From the NCBI RefSeq assembly GCF_002251385.1, contig NZ_NPJJ01000025.1, positions 1-64,000 on the forward strand: a stretch of DNA of 64,000 nucleotides. The letters are read 5' to 3'. The notes beneath the pieces were generated by a model, which saw only the letters and a list, made by a program, of their open reading frames with translations, did not search any database and had not been told where the DNA came from. A program made the position numbers and the translations under genes. This DNA is from Prevotella sp. P5-108. GTDB taxonomy: Bacteria > Bacteroidota > Bacteroidia > Bacteroidales > Bacteroidaceae. Below are positions 1 through 9,200 of this stretch, one piece after another. The number at the start of each line of letters is the position of its first letter. Positions within the stretch are counted from its first letter, which is position 1.

Positions 1-237
1 CGTTTGGAAGCGTTCCAAGCCCTTCTCGGGGACGATTTTTGCTTTTTACTCTCACCACACATCGTAGCCAGAACGCCTCGTAAACGCCCGATAATGACGC
101 CTGACCACGCCGATAAAATGGAAATAATGGTAGTTTTTCAGTGCCCTCCCAAGGGGAAGGAACACAATGTCAATGGATTCGTTTATGAATGGACATTTGT
201 TCTCTCTTGATGATTATGCCTCGCCAATCTCCACTCT

Positions 238-292
238 TTACCTTTCCGCGACGTATAGCATAACGCCAGTGACCTTCGGTTCAGCGTTGCCG
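238..292. repeat. Single copy of the interspersed module M4
   Basis: A stretch beginning TTACCTTTCCGCG and ending GTGACCTTCGGTTCAGCGTTGC matches, with a few changes, copies at about 62704-62755, 62938-62990 and 63410-63452. In those places it is embedded in a modular repeat array. Nothing else in 1-457 looks coding: the short open frames have no recognisable product and lie among repeats. Confidence 0.7.
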
Positions 293-384
293 TAGGATAT
301 AAACACGCCAATGAACCCTATTTCGGCCCTCATCAAGGGGGTGGGGAGAAGAGTAAAGTCATTGGTATATAATTGGTTTGCGCT

Positions 385-440
385 CTCTCCCCTTGGGGAG
401 AGCTGGAGAGGGGCTTTTGGAGAGCTGGAGAGGGGCTTTC
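385..440. repeat. Palindrome plus 22-bp direct duplication downstream of the glycosyltransferase
   Basis: Positions 385-402 form a perfect 8-bp inverted repeat, CTCTCCCC-TT-GGGGAGAG. It overlaps two copies of a 22-bp unit (397-418 and 419-440) that differ only in the last base. It lies just past the stop of the minus-strand glycosyltransferase gene and could act as a transcription end, but no clear U-tract follows. A related CCCAAGGGGAAGG word occurs near 148 and near 53597, which suggests a dispersed intergenic element. Confidence 0.6.
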
Positions 441-457
441 GTGCTTATGGTTACAAC

Positions 458-1555
458 CTATACAATAATCTCCCTGTACACCTCCATCATCGCGGTGCCC
501 ATGACCTCGACCGAGAACCGGGTCTCTATGAGGTGGCGGGCATTGCGCCCCATCGTCTCCAGTTCGGCTGACGAGAGGGCTACGAAGCGGGTGATGGCGT
601 TGACCAACGGACTGGCTCCCACCTCGATGCAGGTGCCGCTGGCGGTAGCGTCGAGCTGCTCCCAAGGCGTGGTGTTGGTGGTGATGACCGGGGTGCCCGA
701 TGCCAGCGCCTCGGCTATGGTCAGCCCGAAATTCTCAGTAAACGACGGCTGTACCACGAAGTCGGCCTCGCGCAGCAACTGCCACTTGCGGTCGCCATAC
801 GCCCCGCCGATATAGCTAACGCAGCTGGCCAGATGTCTGTCGACAATCGTCTGCCGGAGCCGCTGTATGTCGTCGGGAGCACCCTCGCCGGCGATGATCA
901 CCCTGTAGCCGTTGAGCTGACTCTGCACACTCGCCACCGCTTCGAGCAGATGCCAGATGCCCTTGACCTGATGTATGCGACCCAGAAACAGCATCGTGTG
1001 CGACTTCTCCCAGCTGGTCTTCATCGTCACCCGAGTGATGTCTATTCCCGAGGGCACCACGGCGATATGGTCGTTGAAGCCCAACTGCCGCAGATGGCGC
1101 GCCTCGCGGTCGGCTGTGGCCACCAGCACATCGGCGCTGCGCAGTGCCCGTGCCTGATAGAGATGCAGCGCGGGCCACTTGCGTGTCCAGTAATGCCGGT
1201 TCATAATCCACGGCTCGAGCATGCCGTGGGTGGTGAGCGCCACGGGCAGATGCAGCGACCGCGCCACACCCACTACGGCAGCACAGGCAGGCATCCAGCA
1301 ACAGTTGACATGCACCACCTGGGGCGCTATCGCTTCGAGCAGCGTCCTGACCTGTCGGGTCCACGCCCAGTGCCACGGCCTGTAGGGCGGCAGATAGTGC
1401 AGCGTGCAGTGGTCTATCGCCAGAGGGTTGGACGTGCGGTGGGTGAGGATGTGCAGCTGAGCCTTCGTGCCCAGCGCCTTGGCCATGAGCTGCATGTAGG
1501 TGGCGGTGCCACCCGAGCGCTGGTCGATGTCGGGTATGTAGTGGACGATGATCAT
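458..1555 (-). CDS. Glycosyltransferase family 4 (GT-B fold)
   Basis: Predicted retaining sugar transferase of about 365 residues using a nucleotide-sugar donor, probably in assembly of a surface polysaccharide or glycoconjugate at the cytoplasmic face. Visible are an N-terminal Rossmann start (MIIVHYIPDIDQRSGGTATY), a PSGID segment, LGRIHQVKG at the start of the donor domain, and the family EX7E motif in ENFGLTIAEAL followed by SGTPVITTN. I chose the ATG at 1555, which directly precedes the conserved first strand; the frame stays open further upstream without family features. It is the last gene of a minus-strand run after the M18 peptidase and the C_GCAxxG_C_C protein (25-bp gap). Donor and acceptor cannot be deduced. 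Confidence 0.88.
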   Translation of the reverse strand: MIIVHYIPDIDQRSGGTATYMQLMAKALGTKAQLHILTHRTSNPLAIDHCTLHYLPPYRPWHWAWTRQVRTLLEAIAPQVVHVNCCWMPACAAVVGVARSLHLPVALTTHGMLEPWIMNRHYWTRKWPALHLYQARALRSADVLVATADREARHLRQLGFNDHIAVVPSGIDITRVTMKTSWEKSHTMLFLGRIHQVKGIWHLLEAVASVQSQLNGYRVIIAGEGAPDDIQRLRQTIVDRHLASCVSYIGGAYGDRKWQLLREADFVVQPSFTENFGLTIAEALASGTPVITTNTTPWEQLDATASGTCIEVGASPLVNAITRFVALSSAELETMGRNARHLIETRFSVEVMGTAMMEVYREIIV

Positions 1556-1580
1556 GACGGGCTGTGGGATGGGGTGGGGG

Positions 1581-2087
1581 TTAATGGTTGTGGTCGCCCT
1601 CCTTGTCGGCAAGATACTGGGCAAAGAGGCGCGCGGCGCTCTCTACCTTGGCGGCGCAAGGACGCTTCTTGTAGTACTCGGCGGTGCGCTCAGAGGCTAC
1701 ATAGGACGAGTGGGCACGCTCGTAGCCATTGAGCCCCAGCAGCTCGGCACAGATGATAGAACCGTTCTGCTGGCGCGAACGCTCGAGCAGCTGCTGTACC
1801 ACGCGGTAGCATGCCGACTTGCCCTCGCGGTCGCTGCCCTCGGTCTGTCCGCAGTCGAGTCCCACGAGGATGACCAGAGCCGACACGGCGCCACACATCA
1901 TGCGCATGCGGCCCACGCCACCGCCAAAACCGGCGGCTATGCGCTTGGCCATCGTGTCGTCGAGTCCGTAGAGGTCGGCAAAGGCAGCCACCACCGACTG
2001 GCAGCATCCGTAGCCCTGCATGAAGTTGTCTACCGCCTGCTCTACACGTGCGCTGAGTTGGGGAGGGAGAGTGATATTGTCGTGCAT
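1581..2087 (-). CDS. C_GCAxxG_C_C family redox-type protein
   Basis: A 168-residue small cytosolic protein of the C_GCAxxG_C_C family, named for its conserved cysteine spacing. Members are thought to be redox-active or metal-binding, without a defined reaction. Seen here are GYGCCQSV near residue 27, the glycine-rich GFGGGVGRMRMMCGAVSA in the middle, LDCGQTEGSDREGK, and the late GSIICAELLG cysteine. The start at 2087 lies 9 bp after the stop of the M18 aminopeptidase gene, so the two are probably co-transcribed. Function beyond the family name is inference. Confidence 0.85.
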   Translation of the reverse strand: MHDNITLPPQLSARVEQAVDNFMQGYGCCQSVVAAFADLYGLDDTMAKRIAAGFGGGVGRMRMMCGAVSALVILVGLDCGQTEGSDREGKSACYRVVQQLLERSRQQNGSIICAELLGLNGYERAHSSYVASERTAEYYKKRPCAAKVESAARLFAQYLADKEGDHNH

Positions 2088-2096
2088 GATGATGAC

Positions 2097-3404
2097 TTAT
2101 TCGTTGTAGAAAGTGGTAAATACCTTGACGCAATACTCATGGTCGGCCACGCTTCCCGTCTCGCGGCAGCTGTGCATGGCCAGGATGGCGTTGCCCATGT
2201 CAACCCCTCGCAAGGGTATCGACGAGGCCAGAATGTTGCCCAGTGTGCTTCCGCCTGCCACCTCGCTGTGGTTGACAAAGCGCTGGCAGGGCACACCCGC
2301 CTTGCGGCACAGCTCGGCAAAGACTGCCGCTGTGACGGCGTCGCTGGCATACTTCTGGGCGGCGTTGAACTTGATGACCGGACCACCGCCCAGCATGGGG
2401 TGGTTGGTGGGGTCGTACTTCTCGGCATAGTTGGGGTGGAAGGCGTGGGCATTGTCGGCCGAAATCATGAACGCCCGCTCTACCGCCTGGTAGTAAGCCT
2501 CTGCGGTGCCGCTCTGTGCCAGCGCTATACGCTGTAGCAGATAGGACAGAAACGGACTGCCGGCGCCCTGCTTGGTCTGCGACCCCGTCTCCTCGTTGTC
2601 AAAGATGGCGAGCACCTGCGTGGTGTCGCTGTCGTGGGCAGCAGTGAGCGCTTCAAGACCAGCGTAGCACATCGACAGGTCGTCGAGACGCCCCGAGGAT
2701 ATCAGCTCGTCGTGGGCACCGAAGGTGCATGCCGGCGTGGTGTCGGCGAGATAGAGATCGAAGTCGATGATGTCGTCGCGGGTCACCGTGGCGGTGCGGT
2801 TGAGCTCTTCGACGACGAGGTTGATGAGCATATTGCCGCGCTCCAGCTCGTCGTTGACGAAGCCAAGGATGGGCAGCATGTCTTTCTGCCGGTTGAGCTT
2901 GACGCCGTCGTTGACCTGGCGGTTGAAGTGGATGGCGAGGTTGCTGATCTGCATCAGCGGGCGGCGGATGTGTATCAGATGAGTGACGGGCGAGAGGGCG
3001 TCTTCGTCGCGCGTAATTACTCTTCCGGCGATGGTGAGCGGACGGTCCATCCATGTAGAGAGGATGGGGCCTCCGTAGACCTCGGTGTTGAGCCTTACGA
3101 TGCCGCCCTCGCCCGTCATCTCGGCGTTGGGCTTGATGCGGAAGGTGGGCGAGTCGCTATGGGCGCATATCATGTGGAAACCCTGGTCGGCAAGAGGCTT
3201 GCGACCTATGCGGAAGGCGTAGATGGAAGAGTCGTTCTTGGTGACGAAGAAGCGGTCGCCGGCGCTCACGTGGCCCAGAGGGCTGGCGGCGTCGATGCGG
3301 CGGAAACCGTGGGTTTCCAACTCATGGGTGATGTTGCGCACCGCAAGAAAGTTGACGGGCGATGCGTCCAGAAAGTGTAAGAGTCGTTGTATCATAGTTG
3401 TCAT
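2097..3404 (-). CDS. M18 family aminopeptidase
   Basis: Zinc metallo-aminopeptidase (aspartyl aminopeptidase/ApeB-like) of about 435 residues that removes N-terminal residues from peptides in the cytoplasm. The metal-site motifs occur in order: the early histidine in HSDSPTFR, the bridging aspartate in RLDDLSMCYAG, FDNEETGS with paired glutamates, SADNAHAFHPNY, and the final histidine in NHSEVAGGSTLGNI. Length fits the family. The start at 3404 (MTTMIQRLLHFLDASP) matches the usual N-terminus; ATG at 3395 is an alternative. Longer upstream frames would cross the promoter-like site at 3456-3463. First gene of a three-gene minus-strand run. Confidence 0.93.
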   Translation of the reverse strand: MTTMIQRLLHFLDASPVNFLAVRNITHELETHGFRRIDAASPLGHVSAGDRFFVTKNDSSIYAFRIGRKPLADQGFHMICAHSDSPTFRIKPNAEMTGEGGIVRLNTEVYGGPILSTWMDRPLTIAGRVITRDEDALSPVTHLIHIRRPLMQISNLAIHFNRQVNDGVKLNRQKDMLPILGFVNDELERGNMLINLVVEELNRTATVTRDDIIDFDLYLADTTPACTFGAHDELISSGRLDDLSMCYAGLEALTAAHDSDTTQVLAIFDNEETGSQTKQGAGSPFLSYLLQRIALAQSGTAEAYYQAVERAFMISADNAHAFHPNYAEKYDPTNHPMLGGGPVIKFNAAQKYASDAVTAAVFAELCRKAGVPCQRFVNHSEVAGGSTLGNILASSIPLRGVDMGNAILAMHSCRETGSVADHEYCVKVFTTFYNE

Positions 3405-3455
3405 TATATATAATAATAGGTATAGGACGGACAGCGCAAACATACGCGCCCGATG

Positions 3456-3463
3456 CAAATGTA
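3456..3463 (-). promoter_or_regulatory. -7 box of the M18 operon promoter (putative)
   Basis: CAAATGTA on the plus strand reads TACATTTG on the minus strand, a match to the Bacteroidetes TAnnTTTG -7 element. It lies about 50 bp upstream of the M18 start. A second match (CAAACATA, 3437-3444) is nearby. I see no properly spaced TTTG at -33, so the assignment is tentative. Confidence 0.35.
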
Positions 3464-3611
3464 CTAAAAAAATGGCCGTCGGTAACGAAAAAAGCAAAAA
3501 ATGTAACTCCGTTTGTCAATAAAAGTGTAATTTTACCAAATGAATCAGTGCTCGTCGGGACAGACAGGGCACTTCTACCTTAAAATAACAATTACTCAAA
3601 TCATAACAGAC

Positions 3612-6113
3612 ATGTTAGTATTAGCTACATTAATCTCCCTCTGTCTGGGAGGGTCAGAACTGACCAAGGCAGACGACCATCTCTCCGTGTGGTATGACCG
3701 CCCCGTAGAAATCTCCGTGCCCCAGGGCGTCAGCACTGTGCCGGCGAAGATTAACTATTCGGGTGCCAAGGGTGCCGCCAAGGACAGTCAGTCTAAAGAC
3801 AATCTGCGACAGTATGTGCGCAAGGGCGAGAAAGCCCGCGAACTGCAGGGCTCGGTGTGGGAAAACTATGCCTTCCCTATGGGCAACAGCAGCCTGGGCG
3901 CCATGGTGCTCCAGTCGCCGGCTGTCGACGCCATACTGCTCAACGAGAAAAGCCTCTGGAAGGGAGGCCCCGCCTCGGGTAGCGGACCAGCCAACTACTG
4001 GCGTGCCGACCCCCACTCAGCGCGTTTCCTGCCCGATATCCGTCAGGCGTTCCTCGACGGCGACAGCCTGCGTGCCGACTCGCTCACCCGCCGCGCCTTC
4101 TCGGGAGCCATCGCCGACAATGGCACTGCCGACACGCTGCGCTTCGGTACCTTCACGACCATGGGCGAGATGTATGTCTCTACCGGTATTGCCAATGAAG
4201 ACTGCAGCGACTTCCGTCGCAGTCTGCTGCTCGACAAGGCTGTGAGCCATACCTCGTTCAAGTATCAGGGTGCCACCTACCGCCGCACCTACTTTGTCTC
4301 CTATCCCGACCAACTCATGGTGATGCACTACGGCGCCAACCGTGGCAAGCGCCAGAACCTCGACTGGGTGTACAAGCCCAATCCCCACGCCACCGGCAGT
4401 TGGGCTACCGATGAGTATGGACTCGTCTATACCGCACATCTGAACAACAACAAGCTGCCCTACGTCATCCGCATCCAGGCCCGCGTCAAGGACGGTAGCG
4501 TGAAGTATGAGGACGGACACATCGCCGTGCGCGACGCCTCGGAGGTAGACTTCATCATCACCGCCGCCACCGGCTACAAGCCCAACTACTCGCCCGTGAT
4601 CACCGACCCCTACACCTATTATGGCAAGGACGCCGGAGCCTGGGCGTTGCTCAGCATGAAGGGCGCCGCCGACAAGAAGTGGGGTCAGCTGCTGCGCCGC
4701 CATGTCGACGACTATACCCAGCTCTTCGACCGCGTGAGCATCGACCTGCGCCAGACGGCCGACAAGAAGGGCGGCATCGACATCCCCACCGACGAGCGCA
4801 TAGACCGCTATCGCGAAGGCAAGGCCGATGCCTGGCTCGAGATGCTCTACTATCAGTTTGCCCGCTACCTCATCATCCAGTCGTCGCGAGGTGAGACCAT
4901 GCCCATGAACCTTCAGGGTATGTGGAACCGTGGCGTCAAGGGTCCGTGGAACTGTGACTACCACAACAATATCAACATTCAGATGAACTACTGGCCCGTA
5001 TGCTCTGCCAACCTGGCTGAGTGCTTCGAGCCTCTCAATGTCTATCTCCGCTCTATCTATGAGCCCGGACAGCGCACGGCAAAGGCCATGTACGACGCCC
5101 GTGGATGGACTGCCAACATCTCTACCAATATCTTCGGTTTCACCGCTCCCTCCAAGAGCGAGAGCGTGAACTGGAATCTTGCCGCCATCAATGGCCCCTG
5201 GCTCGCTACGCATGTGTGGGACTACTACGAATATACCCTCGACCGCGATTATCTGAAGCAGACGGCTTATCCGTTGCTCAAGTCGAGCGCGCAGTTTGTG
5301 TGCGACTATCTCTGGCTCCAGCCCAGCGGACTCTACACCGCAGCCCCGTCGACCTCGCCCGAACATGGCCCTGTGGACAAGGGTGCTACCTTTGCCAATG
5401 CCGTAGCGCGCCAGTTGCTCACCGACGCCATCAGCGCCTCACGCGTATTGGGCGTAGACAGCACCGACCGTCAGGAGTGGCTGCAGGTGAGAGACAAGAT
5501 AGAGCCTTACCGCATCGGCAGATATGGTCAGCTGATGGAGTGGTCGCGTGACATCGACAATCCCAAGGACGACCACCGCCACACCAACCACCTCTTCGGC
5601 CTCTTCCCCGGTCACGACATCTCTGTCAAGGCTACCCCCGAACTGGCTGAGGCTGCCCGTGTGGTGCTCGACCATCGCGGCGACTTCTCCACCGGCTGGA
5701 GTATGGGTTGGAAGCTCAACCTCTGGGCGCACCTGCGTGACGGCAACCGCTCCTATGCCCTCTTGCAGAACCTGCTGCGTACGGGCACGCTCTACAACCT
5801 TTGGGATACGCACCCGCCTTATCAGATTGACGGCAACCTGGGTGGCCTCTCGGGTATGAACGAGATGCTGCTGCAGAGCGAGGGTCGCACCATCACCCTG
5901 CTCCCCGCCTGTCCGCAGGCCTGGGACAAGGGTAGCGTCAAGGGACTCCGCGCCCGTGGCAACGTGACCGTCGATATCGACTGGACTCTCAGCGCCAACA
6001 GCCTCGCTGCCACCCTCTCTTCTCCTACTGGCGGCACCTTCGACATCGTCTTCGGCGACCGTCAGCAGACCGTTCAGCTGCCACAAGGCAAGAAGGTCAG
6101 CGTGAAGTTCTGA
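3612..6113 (+). CDS. GH95 alpha-L-fucosidase, secreted
   Basis: An 833-residue exo-glycosidase of family GH95, an inverting alpha-1,2-L-fucosidase/galactosidase family that acts on terminal fucose of host glycans or plant xyloglucan. It begins with a hydrophobic signal (MLVLATLISLCLGG). Family blocks include PMGNSSLGAMVLQ, SYPDQLMVMHY, PMNLQGMWN, NCDYHNNINIQMNYWP, the presumed catalytic-acid block STSPEHGP (Glu near residue 584), HTNHLFGLFPGH, and HPPYQIDGNLGG with a conserved Asp near 740. The start at 3612 gives a clean signal peptide; in-frame codons from 3540 add non-signal sequence. It stands alone between a divergent peptidase operon and the helicase, with a second fucosidase (GH29) 7.5 kb away. 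Confidence 0.93.
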   Translation: MLVLATLISLCLGGSELTKADDHLSVWYDRPVEISVPQGVSTVPAKINYSGAKGAAKDSQSKDNLRQYVRKGEKARELQGSVWENYAFPMGNSSLGAMVLQSPAVDAILLNEKSLWKGGPASGSGPANYWRADPHSARFLPDIRQAFLDGDSLRADSLTRRAFSGAIADNGTADTLRFGTFTTMGEMYVSTGIANEDCSDFRRSLLLDKAVSHTSFKYQGATYRRTYFVSYPDQLMVMHYGANRGKRQNLDWVYKPNPHATGSWATDEYGLVYTAHLNNNKLPYVIRIQARVKDGSVKYEDGHIAVRDASEVDFIITAATGYKPNYSPVITDPYTYYGKDAGAWALLSMKGAADKKWGQLLRRHVDDYTQLFDRVSIDLRQTADKKGGIDIPTDERIDRYREGKADAWLEMLYYQFARYLIIQSSRGETMPMNLQGMWNRGVKGPWNCDYHNNINIQMNYWPVCSANLAECFEPLNVYLRSIYEPGQRTAKAMYDARGWTANISTNIFGFTAPSKSESVNWNLAAINGPWLATHVWDYYEYTLDRDYLKQTAYPLLKSSAQFVCDYLWLQPSGLYTAAPSTSPEHGPVDKGATFANAVARQLLTDAISASRVLGVDSTDRQEWLQVRDKIEPYRIGRYGQLMEWSRDIDNPKDDHRHTNHLFGLFPGHDISVKATPELAEAARVVLDHRGDFSTGWSMGWKLNLWAHLRDGNRSYALLQNLLRTGTLYNLWDTHPPYQIDGNLGGLSGMNEMLLQSEGRTITLLPACPQAWDKGSVKGLRARGNVTVDIDWTLSANSLAATLSSPTGGTFDIVFGDRQQTVQLPQGKKVSVKF

Positions 6114-6208
6114 TTGATGGCGGCGCCAGCAATCATTGTCGATTGCTATTTGGGCGTTATTAGAGAGCATCTAAAGAATATCGTAAGTCTCATTAGTAGT
6201 TATCAAGT

Positions 6209-9200
6209 ATGTCTATATGGGATAGAATATTAGGAAATAGAGATGTTGACAGGTCCGTGTCGGCCTACCAGCAGGATGTTGCTCATGACCGCAAAGCCTC
6301 ACTTCTGGCTTTTGTGGATATAGAGTACAGTTTGCGTGACAAGAAGATACATGATATAGGCGCATTGAAGTATGACGATGCGATGTTTCATGAGACTTCC
6401 AAAGACAAGCTGCTGGAGTTTTTGAATGGCATCGATTATTTATGTGGACATAACATAGTCAATCATGATGCCAAACACCTTTTTGGTAACCAAAAGCACC
6501 AGTGGCTGTTGGTCGACACGCTGTACATGTCGCCTCTGCTGTTTCCTGAATATCCCTATCATAAGTTGGTCAAAGACGACAAACTGATAACAGAACAGCT
6601 CAACAATCCTATAAATGACTGCAAAAAAGCCCGCAGTCTGTTGATGGATGAGATTGAGCGTTGGCATTCTTTTTCTGACGACAAGAAGACGGTTTATGCT
6701 TCTCTACTCTATGGTATCGCCGAATATAGAGGATTTCTCAGTATGGTCGGGGCCATTCCTGTCGAAAGCGGACAAATCGATAATCTTATTAGAAAGGCAT
6801 ATAAAGGCAAGATATGTCAGCATGCAGAACTTGATAATTTCATCCGTCAATATCCCTGTGGACTGGCTTATGCCCTTGCCCTTATAGATACGACACATCC
6901 CAACTCGATAACACCGAGGTGGGTTGTTGTCAATTTCCCTGAAGTGGAGTATATATTGAAGGTACTCTGCAATACCCCATGTGAAGAAGGTTGTGACTAT
7001 TGCCATGGACGATTGGACCTTCATCGCAATTTGAAAGACTACTTTGGGTATGACCAATTCCGTACCTATGCCAACGAACCATTGCAAGAGAAAGCTGCCC
7101 GGGCTGCTGTGCATGGTAAATCGCTGCTTGCCATTTTTCCTACAGGCGGTGGCAAGTCGCTCACATTCCAGCTGCCAGCCCTGATGGCGGGGCGTACAAT
7201 CCACTCGCTGACCGTAGTGATTTCTCCTTTACAGTCTTTGATGAAAGACCAGGTCGACAACTTGGCAGATAGAGGTATAGCTGATGCTGTTACCATAAAT
7301 GGGTTGTTGGACCCAATATCACGCTCATTGGCTATACAGCGTGTACAGAACGGCGAAGCCTCTTTATTGTATATCGCACCAGAGATGCTTCGTTCGAAGA
7401 CCATTGAGCGAATACTGACGGCACGTCATATAGAACGGTTTGTTATAGATGAGGCTCATTGCTTCTCTTCCTGGGGCCAGGACTTTAGAGTAGACTATCT
7501 GTATATAGGCAAGTTTATACGCAATTATCAGAAAAGCAAACAGTGTAAGTATCCCATACCTGTCTCTTGCTTTACGGCCACTGCCAAACAGAAAGTGATA
7601 CAAGATATCTGTGATTATTTTAAGAATGAACTGGATATCGACCTCGAACTGTTTGCCTCCTCTGCATCGCGTACGAATCTCCGTTATTCTGTTGTTCATG
7701 CAGATACTGATGAAGATAAATATAATAAATTGAGGGCATTGATAGCAGAGTCTGACTGCCCCGCAATTGTATATGTCTCGCGAACCAAGCGCACTAAAGA
7801 TTTGGCAGACAAACTGACCCGTGATGGATTTAGGGCTCTGCCTTTTAATGGCAAAATGAACTCAGATGAGAAAATTGCCAATCAGGAAGCATTTATGAGT
7901 GACCGTGTGCGCGTGATTGTGGCTACTTCTGCGTTTGGTATGGGAGTCGACAAGAAAGATGTTGGCTTGGTAATTCACTATGATATCTCTGATTCGCTTG
8001 AAAACTATGTACAGGAGGCGGGAAGAGCTGGGCGTGACCCGCATTTGTATGCTCGCTGCTACGTGTTGTATAGCGATGGAGATTTGGACAAGCACTTTGT
8101 GCTGCTCAATCAGACCAAACTTAGTATCAGTGAGATTCAACAGGTATGGCGAGCGGTCAAGTATCTTACCAAACAACGCATGCGTACATGTTGCTCTGCC
8201 TTGGAGATAGCCCGCCAGGCAGGATGGGATGATTCGGTGTCAGATATAGAGACGCGTGTAAGGACTGCCCTTTCAGCCTTGGAGCAAAGTGGATATATAG
8301 AGCGAGGCAACAATGTTCCTCATGTTTATGCGACTGGAATCACGGTTAAGAATATGGACGAGGCCCGGCAACGCATTACCAATTCCCATCTCTTCTCAAG
8401 CGACGAGGTGGACAGCGTTGTGCGTATCATCAAATCGCTCATTACCCAAAAATACATTACGCGAAGCCAAGACCAGGAGGCCGAGTCTCGTATTGACTAT
8501 CTGGCAGATATGTTGGGGTTGAGCAAGCGTGAGGTCATTTCCGCTGTAGAGCGCATGCGTCAAGAGGGAATATTGGCTGACAACAGAGATATCGCAGCTT
8601 ATCTGCAAGATGTTGGCGAGACAGATAGAAAGTCGCACATGCTGTTGGAGAGATTTGCGCGGCTGGAAAGATACATTATTAATAGTATACCTGACAATAG
8701 TCTGCAGATCTCCTGCAAGCAGCTTAACGACAATGCCATAAATGACGGTATAACTACCTCCAAGGAGAAAGATATCCGTACTCTGCTTTATTTCCTGTCG
8801 GTTAAAGGTTATACGCACAAAAAGGAAGACGGGGCCCACAACCTCATGTTGGAGCGTTTGGCCAATATAGAGGAAACCCTAACACGTATAGACAAGCGTC
8901 TTGCCATTTGTCGCTATGCTATAGATTGGCTGTATAGATTGGCTAAAGAGCAGTCTAAGGATTCTGACGACAAGTGTGCGGTGTCTTTTTCTGTTGTGGA
9001 GTTGGTTAAGTCGATGATGTCTGGCGAACAGTCTCTTTTCAATGACTTTAAGGACCTGCAAATAGAAGAGGTGGAAGAGGCTTTGCTGTATCTGTCAAAG
9101 ATAGGAGCCCTCAAACTGGAAGGAGGGTTCCTGGTATTGTATAACGCCATGGACATACGTCGTGTCAAGGATGCCAAGTTGAGATACAAGATGGAAGACT

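Noticed and set aside
4..210. Small frame at the left edge
   Set aside because: Non-ATG start, no recognisable product, and surrounded by repeat DNA. It could only be judged with sequence to the left.
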